64,000 bases of DNA from the NCBI GenBank assembly GCA_030704615.1, contig CM060734.1, forward strand, positions 29,094,042 through 29,158,041. Reading direction: 5' to 3'. Shown here piece by piece: positions 35,390-45,830 of the stretch; within the stretch, counting starts at the first letter, position 1, and the number at the start of each line of letters is the position of its first letter. The notes beneath the pieces are model-generated. The model did no database searches. It was not told where the DNA came from and worked only from the letters and a program-made list of their open reading frames with translations. The position numbers were made by a program, and so were the translations under genes. The DNA is from Takakia lepidozioides (lineage: Eukaryota; Streptophyta; Takakiopsida; Takakiales; Takakiaceae).

Positions 35390-38300
35390 AATACTAGATA
35401 CCTCCTTGGTCTTGGTATAGATGTACCTATGTACAACCTGGAAGGCAATTAATTCCTTCAGCATGGTGCCCTGCCTCAGACCAGTACCTTGCAAAGTGAT
35501 GATCCTCAATGGGTCGATTGTTCGGAAGAACCTTAGTCCGAGTTGCCACTGACAACCAAATGCGCATGATCTGGTAGTAATGTGCCAATGACTACGGAGG
35601 ACTAAATTCCTTCCAAGCCAAATCCAGCACAATGGGAATTTGGTTGAAGGGCATAATCATTGCCCGATTGTACTCCAGTGCAGCAGGAGTCCTAGGTGGG
35701 TGAAAAGCAGCATCCCCCCAAACCTCAGGCTGTGGCTTTGCCATAGTATCAACAAGGTCAGCCCCCTGCATAGCCACCTGCTGTGAAACTGTGATATTGC
35801 CACCACTGGCCCTTCTACCACTGACAACTCTTGCACCTCCTGCAAAGAAGATTGAAAAATCAAAGTCCTGGCATGCAAATAAGTAGCCACCAGCTGCTCC
35901 TCAGGAATAAAGACTCTCTTGTCAATATTTGAACTCAAGTCATCCACTTGAGTCTGCATGCCTTCCACATCATCCTGTAACTCCGCTATCCTACTATAGA
36001 CATTGTCTATAGTAGTTGTGGCAATGTTCTGCACCTGCAATCTGAGATCATTCATCTCTCCCTGGGTGAGCTTCCTTGGTGCTTTGCCTTCTACCGGCCC
36101 TTGTGCTAACCACACTTGCACAAGGTGATTATCCACCAAGTCCTGTGTGGCACCCCTGAGAGTCTGCTCCTCCTTGAGTCTGTACACATCTAACTACTGC
36201 TGTAAAGCCTCCATGTGCTTTGCATGAGGTTCAACCAGGCCCGCATAGGCAGCAGCCAGATTATTGGTTTCATTCCAAGCCTTGTTAGCCACAGAGAGAT
36301 CATTCTTATGGACCATGAGTGTTTGCTGCAACTCCAGGATGTACCTTTCTTTCTCAGCCTCAACCTGACTGTACTATTGGAAAGTATTCTCATTGCAACA
36401 TATTGTAGCCTTCAAATCAACAATGAGTTTCCCTTGCTCTATTATTTCAGCTTCTGCCATCATACATCTCTCTCCTTGTCTGTTAACTTCTAATGCAGTT
36501 TGCTCTAGAGCAATTGTTAGTGTGGCACATTGTATGGTCATTCTCTGATGAACTGCCTCCAACTCTGTATGTAGCACGTTCACTTCCTGCAACTTGCCCT
36601 CATGCTTCACCTGCAATTGGTATAACTGTTGCTTATGTGCTTCATGCAACTTCTCCTGCTCGAGACCTGCTTCAATCAAATTCCCCTTAGCCAACTGCAA
36701 GGCAGCCTTTGTGTCCTCCAATTCTTTTTGCAACTTGAGGTTGGCCTCTGCATCTACCTTGTTTGCACACTCGGTGGCAATTCTAGTCTCAAACTCCTTC
36801 TTGAGTTCCTCCCTCAAAGCTGCTAATTGTGTAAACGGAACATGGGATTTCACATAAGTGCCCAACAAATTGAGTGTCATGCTTATGGAACTCATAAGCA
36901 TGGCCTGCTGTGGGTCTTCATGGTGAACTTGTTGCTGTTCTCCCTGATCCTCCATAGTGTGATGTTTCACCAACCATTCAGGCCATGTTCCCACCAGATC
37001 CTTTTCCTGAACCACCTCATCCTCCACAGGTGCTACAGTGCCCTTACATTCTACCCCTGGTACCTCCGCCACAGGTGTGGGTATTACATGCACAGCAGTG
37101 ATTTCCCTTGACAGACTCTGCACCTCTGGTATCACTGATTCCCTGACCAAGCCAGAGTTTTCATAGAGAAGGTCACCCTTCTCAATTTCTGTCACAACCT
37201 GCTCTGTAGTGGGAATGTTCAACCCTTCTCCTTCCAGAGCAATAGGCTCTGGTGGAACATCATGTACTAACTGAGGAACCTCTGAGACAACCGAGTCAAC
37301 TGGCTGTGATGGCTGTAGTACCAAAGTGACTTCTTCTTCCCTCTTCAAAGGTCGTGCTTCCAGTAATAACAGCCCTCTGTGCTACTGTGCCCCCATCCTA
37401 CACAAGAGCTATGGAAACATCATCTTGCGGTTTCTTGAAGCTAGTGGATCTGCCACTACAGTCATATTCCGCTTCTGTCTCTTAGACTGGTGTTGCCCCT
37501 CCAGTCCACCCTCACTATGTGAAGAGCCCTGCTCCTCCATTGCAGTGGTTGCTGCCTCAAACACTCCCATCTCTTTACGTTCTCGCGCATCAAGTATGCA
37601 TTTCTTCCACCAGACCATTGTACATTAACTCTGCCCAAGCTACATCCTCTCCCCTCAAAGCTTTTAGTATCTCCTTTGTGAATGATCTGCTCAAATATTG
37701 TTGGTTCTGTTTCATGGCAAACAGAACATTCAATATTTGGTCAACTTCTCTGAGCCCTGGGTACTCGGCTTTGGTGCAAGCGTAACCTTGAGTCTTAAAT
37801 AAACTCCCTTCTTGGAACAAATTCCCTATCTGCAATCTTGCCCTGTGCTCATCCACATCCACATGACCCGATGGCAAATCGAACAATTGCTACAAGTACT
37901 GGGGAGTAATTTCTATATCTACTCCCCTCACCTGGGTAACTCCCGTCCAAGGCTCAAAGTTCTGGAGAAATTGAATCATATACTGCCGATGATGCAAGGA
38001 CCAGTCCTTGCGTAGCAGCCCCTTCAATCGCAACTCCCTCAGCAGTTGCACTGCCTGTGGTGTAGCAATTGTTTGCTTCTGCAGAATCGTGGTGCTCTTC
38101 ACCCTGATATCCTCCATTCCCCTCACTCTCTTCATTCTAGACAACAAAAAAAACCTTGTTTGAAACAGCTGTAGGAAAGCTTGCAGGGCACAGAGCATAA
38201 AGGTATGGTTGGCACAGAATGGAACGGGTAAGTGCGTGTAAGCATGTGGGGCTTGCAAGTATCGAGTGAGAGAGAATGTACTCTCAACCCACCCGTCCTT

Positions 38301-38609
38301 GCGCCACTGCGTGAGAAGTAAAGCTAATGTATAATCCGTAATTTCCGCCATAGCTACAAAGCTATAGCTTTGATTGCCCCTCCAGTCGAGATGCTGGTTA
38401 TTCGGAGCCACCCCGACTCTTGCGCTCATAACCCTGCTAATTTCTTGTTCTTGTTTCTTGGAGGAAACCACCTGTATGTAATTCTTGCTCGTGATTGGCT
38501 GTTGTCTCCTTGGGTAACTTCTTAATTTAACTCCCCTCAGTGGACATTCCCCCCTGGAATGTCCACTATGACAGCACATGTGGCAAAAGTCCCCCGTTTC
38601 TGTACTCAT
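35390..38609 (-). pseudogene. Q2: zinc-knuckle plus coiled-coil ORF, relative of Q1
   Basis: Minus-strand coding remnants. It begins near 38,609 with a CCHC knuckle CHMCCHSGHSRGEC of retroviral nucleocapsid type. There follow an unrecognised region (RELRLKGLLRKDWSLHHRQY), a basic stretch (QSKRQKR), a long open stretch 37,348-36,374 whose last half is a coiled coil (LREELKKEFETRIATEC, LQKELEDTKAALQLAKG), then 36,187-35,820 (RKLTQGEMNDLRLQVQN) and 35,777-35,600 with YNRAMIMPFNQIPIVLDLAWKEF, which matches Q1's 'IPxxQIPxVL' segment. Five or more frame changes are present. I infer a gag-like or accessory protein of an LTR element family; no protease or RT is seen beside it. The 3' part ends at the palindrome cluster near 35,366. 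Confidence 0.5.
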
Positions 38610-38620
38610 AAATGGTTCCG

Positions 38621-39214
38621 TTACCTTTGCCCTGAATGCATTAATGGGCCCACAAATAGTTTTGGTTGATGTACCGTATCTTCTAGAGCTTCATCATATA
38701 GGGTCCACGATGCATTCTCCGGGGCGTCATCATCCTCTTCTACCCCCTCTACCCAACCTCCATCATTAGCATCATTATGACCAGTCCATCCCTCCACCGT
38801 AATTGCCTCACCCCGTGGAGATCCGAGACCATGATAGATACGTCTTCCTCTTGGCTGAGCATGCACAACCACCTTCCAATTTCCCCCTCTTGTTTGGTCA
38901 TTGGAGAAGAAAACTTGCTCCATGTCTGAAGGAAATGCAAAAGGCTCATCGGAGGGACAATGAGTAGGGTTGAGCCTATCTGCATTGACGCGCATGAAAC
39001 CACAATCATCTTGCACTAGTGTTGCGGAGGGCCCCACAAGATGTGGCTGGAACCACATTCCCTTGACGGCCCAGTTTGTCCTCTTACATGATGACACCCA
39101 CTTTTGCAATATATGCACCACGGTGTGCTTCGCTCTAGTGGCCACGTGTTCATTTTTAAACATGCTTCCGTCTTCCCCTGTTCGCATGGCACATTCTCTG
39201 TGTTTAACTTCCAA
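38621..39214 (-). pseudogene. CACTA-transposon-associated DUF4216-like fragment
   Basis: 197-codon stretch. Residues about 40-125 read KRTNWAVKGMWFQP, DDCGFMRVNADRL, EPFAFPSDMEQVFFSND and GGNWKVVVHAQPRGRRIY, the pattern of DUF4216 (a trailing domain of plant CACTA/En-Spm transposase proteins, normally with PFxLASQAxQVFYxxD and WxVVxxxKPR). An acidic tail follows. No transposase core or CACTA termini are seen, so it is an isolated piece between element C and Q2. Confidence 0.5.
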
Positions 39215-39289
39215 GGTGTTCTTTCACTTGGCGGCCACTTTTCTGACGTTAACCCGCGGCCACCTGTCACTGACCCTATAGACTGTGCA

Positions 39290-39390
39290 ACCCGCGTGGG
39301 CTGTGTTGGGCTGTGATAGGCTGTGTCAAACTGTGGTGAACTATGATAGGCTGTGTGACACTGTGGTGGGCTGTGATAGCTATGCGAACA
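39290..39390 (-). repeat. CACAG minisatellite and possible 3' LTR remnant of element C
   Basis: On the minus strand, purine-rich GGGCGGGAAGTAGAGG precedes TGTTCGCATAG at 39,390, after which CACAG recurs about every 10 bases. The same minisatellite sits inside the C/D LTRs, but the first bases differ from their TGTTAAAGGG start, so this is either a rearranged LTR or another element's. Confidence 0.45.
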
Positions 39391-39608
39391 CCTCTACTTC
39401 CCGCCCTGGCCATACACGCTCGGCTTAACGACAAGTGCTCCATACTCCGTTGGTATCACCGGCGCAGCCCGTGACTGTTTTTGTGTTTCAACAAGCAAAT
39501 CGTGCTGCAATGGTTTGTCATGGATACCACTGCATCCCTTCAACTTATTGGCATTGACTCTTCCCAACATTTCTTGTTAATGGTTTGTAACATGACGGTG
39601 TTATTATC

Positions 39609-40027
39609 TTACATCTTCTGTATGACATAAGGTCCTTTCCATGGTGACTTAAGCTTAGAAGCTTTAATTTTTCCCTTCTTCTGCAACCATAGTACCAAAT
39701 CTCCCGTCTTAAAAGTCTTTAATTTACCTTCACCAAACTGATCCTTCCTCTTCATCTGAATTCTGGTCATGTTATCCGTTGTCTCAGCACGTACTTCTTC
39801 CACATGGTTTAATTCATGTTTCCTGACCTTAATTGAATCTTCCAATTCCATTCTCCTTCCCCATTCAGTTCTCATGGTAGGTAACAAGAATTCCACTAGA
39901 AGTAAAGCTTCCATACCATAAACTAATTGAAATGGTGTATACTTAGTGGTGACTTTAAATGAAGTCCTGTATGACCACAAAGTTGTCAGCAGCTTTGTAT
40001 CCCAATCTGTTCTGTTTGCATTGACTA
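39609..40027 (-). pseudogene. Integrase C-terminal part of element C, detached by element B
   Basis: Reads leftwards from 40,027: NANRTDWDTKLLTTLWSYRT, then TPFQLVYGMEALLPVEF-like (LLLVEF here) and, near the end, GDLVLWLQKKGKIKASKLKSP and WKGPYVI, the usual gypsy GPY/F module. The codon before the break continues the reading frame at 51,508 (TILAKIV), so the two halves flank element B. It is otherwise well preserved. Confidence 0.9.
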
Positions 40028-40590
40028 TGTCAAGTTATTTTACCACTAGTGTGAAACTAGCTAGGAAATAGCTAGCTTTTACATATTGACATTTGGGATT
40101 GGCCCAAGTGTCAATCCAGGGGTCAAGGCAGATTTTAGGCCCTGGAGTGGTTATCTTCACGGCAAGCGCGGAGGCTCATCTTTCGAGTTGAGCCTCACCG
40201 CGCCTAGCTATGGCGCCGTAGTGTGGATTCCCCATGGCGTGGGGTGCACTTGGCTTGACTTGTATTTGAGTGATGAGGTTATATATGCATGAGTTTATGC
40301 TTCAGCTTTGTGAGCTCGCATGAGCTTGTGCTTGTATTCTTCTTCTTTATCACTCGAGAAAGATGAGCTCGTATCTATGAGTGCTAGATACGAGTTAGTT
40401 GTAGCACTTGTGGTTTTTGCTTGAGAATGAGAGAAACCAAGTTGTTATGCAAGGAGCACCGTGGAGCTCTTGGTTGTTAGAAGCGGAGGCGATGTGGGTT
40501 ACGAGGTGGTAACCTTGGCATTCGATCTTCAGCTTCAGAGATGAAAGCACCATACTGTAGGTAATTCCAGAGCACCTTGATGGTTTCAGA
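40028..40590 (+). repeat. 5' terminal repeat of element B and primer-site-like motif
   Basis: 40,028-40,352 matches 50,990-51,318 at B's 3' end and the LTR of element A, so this is the supported LTR (starts TGTCAAGTT, ends CTTTATCA). Similarity with A continues to TGGTTTCAGA at 40,581-40,590, a possible minus-strand primer site, but its distance from the supported LTR end is unusual. Confidence 0.7.
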
Positions 40591-40979
40591 TTGTGTACAT
40601 GCATGAGCAAGCACGATTGGGAAGAGGACCAGTCAAGAGCAGGTTATAGTGGCTTTGGTGGCAAAGCTGAGAACTGGACTTGGGAATGCGAGCTTTCATT
40701 GTGTGAAGGATTGCAAGACCAAGCGAAAGGGCTGATTTGGCTTGGGGCAAATCAGTGCACTTTGTGGAGTATGGTGAGATTGGGTTTCAATCTCGAGCTT
40801 CAGCATTGAGAGGGCTCTTGTCATGGCAAGAGCAGGGCTGGAACAGGAGCTAAGAGGTGCGGCAAGGCCATGGAATGTGCACCTAGGGTTTCAGAGCTTG
40901 GAAGAAGAGCTCTTGCACCACAAGAGAAGTGTCTTGTGGCTGGAAATGTAAGCCTTAGGGTTTCAGGAGCTTGGCAAAG

Positions 40980-41420
40980 GCTATGGAGTGCTTAGTCTTG
41001 TCTTAGAGAGCATCAGGAGCCAAGGAGCCAAGATAGGGGGCTGATATCTCTTGTGTGAAGAGGTTGCATGTGTGGAGCATGTATTCAGCTCATTGAAGCT
41101 TCCATCTTCAAGCTTGGAGGGCAAGCAAGGAAGAGGGAAGGGCTGACTTCCCTTATGTGAGGGCAATGCATGTGTGGAGCATGCTATCAGCCTGGTGAAG
41201 GCTTGCACTTTTAGGTGTGGGAGTGCAAGAAGGAAGGAAGGGGCTGGTTTCCCTGTAGGGCATGTAGAGCATGCTTTCAGCCTGCTGAAGCTTGTATTTT
41301 CAGGTTTGTGGGTGCAAGAAATGAAGCAAAGGAGCTGATTCTCTTATGGTGAGAGTGGGGCATGTGTGGAGCATGCCTTCAGCCCATTGAGGCTCTTGTT
41401 TTCAAGCCTTAGAGAGCTAG
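40980..41420. repeat. Degenerate tandem repeat of about 100 bp in B's leader
   Basis: The phrase GCATGTGTGGAGCATG, followed by TCAGC and TGAAGCTT-like sequence, recurs near 41,066, 41,167, 41,260 and 41,360, giving about four units of 92-101 bp. Non-coding; the flanking 40,591-40,979 and 41,421-41,879 hold no recognised feature. Confidence 0.7.
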
Positions 41421-41879
41421 AACGGAAGGTCTAGGGCTGGTTTCCACTTGGAGTGAAAGAAAGCACTTGTAGGGCCTATGTGAGTTGGGGTTTCAACTTC
41501 AAGCTTGAAGGGAGCGCAACTCTTGAAGCAACAGGTGTAGAGGGCTGGAATAGGCTCTAAGACAGATGCTATGGCCAATGAGGGGAGTGCTTGAATGAGT
41601 GCTCACAAGGGCTGGGAACCAGCAGGGCTTGGTTGTTTGCCATTGAGTTTAGTGGCGTGTTTGGGGAGGCTAAGTGAGAAAGAAGGCTTGGTTTGTGGCA
41701 ACCACCTCATGGCTTAGGGCTACTATGGTGGTGTGTGGGAGCCGAAAGAGCAAGGATACCTTGCTGATTTCCTCACAGCCACCATAGCTCGGTGGAAAGA
41801 AGCCTAGAGTCCAAGAGACACAAACCCTAGCTTGGCGTGGCTAAACCCCTTGGAGAAATGGCTAAACTGCCAGAGCGGC

Positions 41880-42640
41880 CATGTGTGGGGCTGTGACAGG
41901 CTGTGGCAAGCTGTGACGGGCTGTGGCTGTGGCTGTGATGGGCTGTGGGCTGTGTGTGTGGCCTTTGGGGCTGTGACAGTGTGGGGCTGTGAGGGCTGTG
42001 TGTGGGGGGCTGTGATGGGCTGTGGGCTGTGACTGTGACGGGCTGTGACAGGCTGTGAGGCCTTTGGGGCTGTGACGGCTGTGCTGTGAAGTGCCCGAAG
42101 TGGGGGGCTGTGGGGGCTGTGAAGGCCCTGTGATGTGAGGCTGTGTGTGGGGTGGCCTTTGGGGCTGTGTGTGTGTGGCCCTGTGACGGGCTGTGAGGGG
42201 CTGTGATGTGGCCTTTGGGCTGTGACGGGCTGTGACAGACTGTGAGGGCTGTGACAGGCCGTGCCCATGGCCTTTGGGGCTGTGACGGGCTGTGAGGGGC
42301 TGTGACAGGCCGTGCCTGAGGCCTTTGTGTGCTGTGTGTGACAGGCAAAGGGCTGTGAAGGGCCCTGTGTGAGGCTGTGACTGTGTGTGAACTGTGGAGT
42401 AGGGGCTGCAGGCCGTGCCTGAGGCCTTTGGACGGGCTGTGAGGGCTGTGTGTGGCCTTTGGGGCTGTGAACAGGAAGGCCTGCTCAGGCAGGCTGTGCA
42501 CAGGCTGTGCCCAGTGGCCTGTGGGACTGTGACGGCTGTGACCAGTGAGCTGTGTGGGCCTGTGCTGGTCTGTGGTGGCCCGTGTTGACCTGTGGACGGC
42601 CTGTGCTGACTCGTGGAGGCACTGGTGGACTGCCTAAGGA
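41880..42640. repeat. CTGTG minisatellite in B's leader
   Basis: About 760 bp of imperfect 9-12-bp units built on GGCTGTGACGG and relatives (GGCTGTGAGG, GGCCTTTGGGGCTGTGA). The same core (CACAG on the other strand) forms 10-bp-period arrays in the LTRs at 19,967-20,105 and 58,120-58,270. Long open frames on either strand here are by-products of the repeat. 42,641-43,268, down to gag, is non-coding leader whose last part matches element A. Confidence 0.9.
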
Positions 42641-43268
42641 CTGGCATGTGGTCTGGAAGGCCGAATTTTGAAGCTCGTGGAGGGCGGTTTGAGGAGTATC
42701 TTCATGATATTCCCATGGTCATGCAAGTGAGGAGAGAGGAGAGGCAGTGTTGGGATGAGAGCATGCTGGGGTTAGGCATTGCTTTAGCTTCTCTTCCTCG
42801 TAGTTTCCACCCTCTCATTAGGCCAAGACCTTTCCGTAGGTGGAGGCAAGAGTCAGTCCGGGTTTGGGCTGGGTGTCCTTGCAGGAGCAACACCGTGGAG
42901 TTGTTTTTGGTGTGGGGGAGTTGTCGTTCTGATTTCTTGTGTTTGGATCCCCTCCATACCTGCATGCTTGACTGTGCGCCATGCTAGTTTTGTGTGGGCG
43001 CTTGTTTTTATAGGTGATTGGTCCGGATTTGATCACCGGCCAGTCCTAGAGCATGCTGTCGATGGTGAGGCTGGGGTGATGACCAGCCATCATTGTTTCT
43101 CCTGTGGTGAGGTTGGAGGTGATGACCAGCCAACCATAGGAGTGCTTGCGGTGGATGCAGGTACAGGTGTAGGCTATGTTAGGAACTTAGTATTCCAAAC
43201 CATAAGCCGCAACAGGTTCTCTACCCGGTTACCTTGTGAGAGGGGGTTAGGGACATGTTCATGACCGG

Positions 43269-45165
43269 TTGAGTGTCAACACGGAGGTGCCACTAGTTGC
43301 TGGGGACAGTGCCGGTTCGAGCACTAGCGATACTAGTGGGTACACGAGACGAGGTGTGCGGTTTAGGCCACCTTCACCTCCTGTGTCTTCCACGGAAGTT
43401 TCTGATTCGGATTGTGAATCAGGAGGACTCATACCGGCGGTGCAAGTTGTTTCTTTGCCATTGTTGTGGGACACAATGGAGGAGATGTATGGAGCTACCA
43501 AGGGGCCACGAAGGTACTCTGGGGCGGTGGGCACCATCGAGTTGGATGATTTTATCCAAGAGTTTGATAGTTGGTGTGATTTGCAGCAAATGCGCAATCC
43601 ACAACTATTTTACGCCTTCATGGCATGGAAGGGGCTGTTTCAGCACCTTGAGGGGCCGCCTATGGATGATTACCATGAGTTTCAGGCGGGGGCATGAGGT
43701 TGAGATCGAGGAGTGGAGGATGTACTGGTCACCCGACTATGTCTCCATCACTAGGGGCACTAGAGCCACGAGGGCAGTGGCTACACCTGCCGCTGCACCG
43801 GCAGCTTCAGCAAGTAGCAGTGGGACTGGTGGTACAGTAGCTACGACGTCCCACCCAAGCCACTACCGCACCAGCACTAGCACCCGTGCCTGCCTTCAAC
43901 CCTGTTGTGGAGTTCTTCGAAGAGTTGAGAGGGAACTACCAAGGGGTGAGGACAGAGAAGTTGCGGAGCTTGCAAGAGTTCCAACGGAAGCCGACCGAGA
44001 GCTTGAGGGAGGCTTTCACTCGCATGAGGCGCTTGATAAATGTAACCCAAGGGGTTACGGAAGCTCAGGCAGTCCAATTCTGGTATGGGATATTGGACAA
44101 GGAGCTGAGGAGAAGGGTGCGGGATGCAACTCTCCTACAAGCGGCCCAACCCACCTTAGCAAATGTGTTTTTGCTGGCAGAGCGGATAGAGCTCAACATG
44201 GTGGAGGAACGAGTGGTCATGGTGGGATTTGCTAAGGAGACACCACGGGGTAGTGGTGCTCCTAGCCAACCACTACCTCAACGTGCTCAAGGCAACAAGG
44301 GGGCTCAGGTGAAGCTCAGGGAAGGCAGAGAGGACCTCAGATGCAGGGGTCTCTCCCTTCATTTGCTGGCCAACAACGGGCGGATGTGGTGTGCTGGACA
44401 TGTGGAGGACCCCATGTCAAGAAGGATTGTCCAGAGGGAGGCAAAGGGCCGGCACATGCACAGCCTGCACAGTTACAGTGTGGGCATTGTGGCAAACACG
44501 GGCATGGAGAGGCCAGTGTTATGGTTTGCATCCTGAGTTGCGCCCAGGCCAGTTCCAAGGGAACAATGGTGGCCGGGGGCGAGGTGGAGCAGCCCAGAGG
44601 GACGAGGTGGCCAGCCACGAGGTGCAGGCCAAGGCAAGCTCAACGTGGCCAAGGACGCGGAGGTCAGGGTGTTGACCAAGGCATGGCCAACCGGCTTCAG
44701 CAGCTAGAGCAGAGGCTCGCTGCCATGGCTACAGCTCAGGTGGTACCGGCTCTAAGGCCGGATGGTCCACCTCCTGCTCCTGAGGGAGGAGATATGGGAG
44801 GCATGGGATTCATGTGGAGCAGCACTACCACTAGTGCAGGTGGAGTCTGCTGCAGCCGTGACTCGAGGAGCAGCACGAGTTTCCTGAGCCACGAGGTGCA
44901 GAGGTGGAGTTGGATCCACAGCGTGGGGAGGCAAGCCGTCAGGCTAGGCTTCCTCAGTCATTCACATTGGCGGAGACAGTGTCGACGCCATCCATGGCAC
45001 CTAGTTCTCGCCCGACTGTTACCGAGGCGGAGGTTACTATGCCATTGGGGAGAGCTACACGGGTAGCACCACTACCTAGTGTTGCCAAGGCTACGGCAGC
45101 TAGTGTGCTGCTAGGAGCGGCCACATCTGTGTGCCAGGCTCCATTGTTCTCTCGGCTACCATGAT
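43269..45165 (+). pseudogene. gag of element B
   Basis: Starts MSVNTEVPLVAGDS at 43,269. Residues 74-140 hold YGATKGPRRYSGAVGTIELD and EFDSWCDLQQMRNPQLF. After a frameshift near 43,690, 43,886-44,330 carries the gag core VVEFFEELRGNYQGVRTEKL, LREAFTRMRRLI and QAVQFWYGILDKELRRR. Another frame at 44,380-44,560 has a zinc knuckle CWTCGGPHVKKDC and a second cysteine cluster CGHCGKHGHG. The tail to 45,165 is a Gln/Arg- and Ser-rich linker toward the protease. At least three frameshifts; otherwise strongly similar to element A. Confidence 0.8.
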
Positions 45166-45189
45166 TGCGACGCCGGGGTAAGACCAGCT

Positions 45190-45830
45190 GAGGTGTTCAG
45201 GCTGGCAGCTACACTCTGTGAGAGTGGGGAGGTTACTTCATCTTCTGCGGAGATAGTGGGAGGTGTAGTGCCGGAGGGATCCTCGGATTTGAGGGTCAAG
45301 ACTGCCACGGCGGCGCCATGGCAAGCTGCAGCTGCCAGGTTGATGGAGCTGCCAGCTAGGCCAGCCATTGAGCGCGCCATGGTGACACTGGAGTTGTCAT
45401 GTTAGACAACCAGGATGGCATTTTCTGTTTGAGGTGACCGGCAGGCAAGAGGTACCGGCCACTGCGGTCTTGTTGGACTCGGAGCTCAGCCATGATGCTG
45501 GGCAGCTGCTATTGCAGGCTTGGGCCTCACGGAGGCGGATATGGAGCCTTGTCCTTTCCAGATACAGACGTCTCTGGGAGGATCGGAGCAGGCTCGGGGC
45601 ATGACACGGCATGAGTTGGCTATCAGACTACGGCCGGATCACCCTACAGATGGCTCAGTGATGCGAGCCAAGGCCATTGTGACAGACGCAGTCTCATACG
45701 ATGTCCTGGTTGGTGGGGCAGTGTTGTACCCCATGGGCTTCACCCTGGATTTTTGGGAGGAGTCAGCTTCCTATAGGCCTGCATGGCAGTCAGGGAGGGC
45801 CGGCGTGTGCAGCTCCCTGTGACGTTCATA
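45190..45830 (+). pseudogene. Protease region of element B
   Basis: Corresponds to 1518-2162 in element A. The active-site-like LLDSELSHDAGQLLLQAW is disrupted by indels around 45,470-45,500 relative to A's LLDLGAQPLMLGR. Downstream 45,520-45,822 is open and carries SYDVLVGGAVLYPMGFTLDFW. It leads directly into the methyltransferase frame. Confidence 0.55.

Noticed and set aside
36374-37348. Kinesin or myosin tail from the coiled coil in Q2
   Set aside because: No motor domain; the neighbouring zinc knuckle and match to Q1 favour an element-encoded protein.
41804-42647. Long overlapping open frames on the minus strand (rich in SQPVTA-type repeats) and a shorter one on the plus strand
   Set aside because: They are produced by the CTGTG minisatellite, which lacks stops in several frames; no domain or start context.
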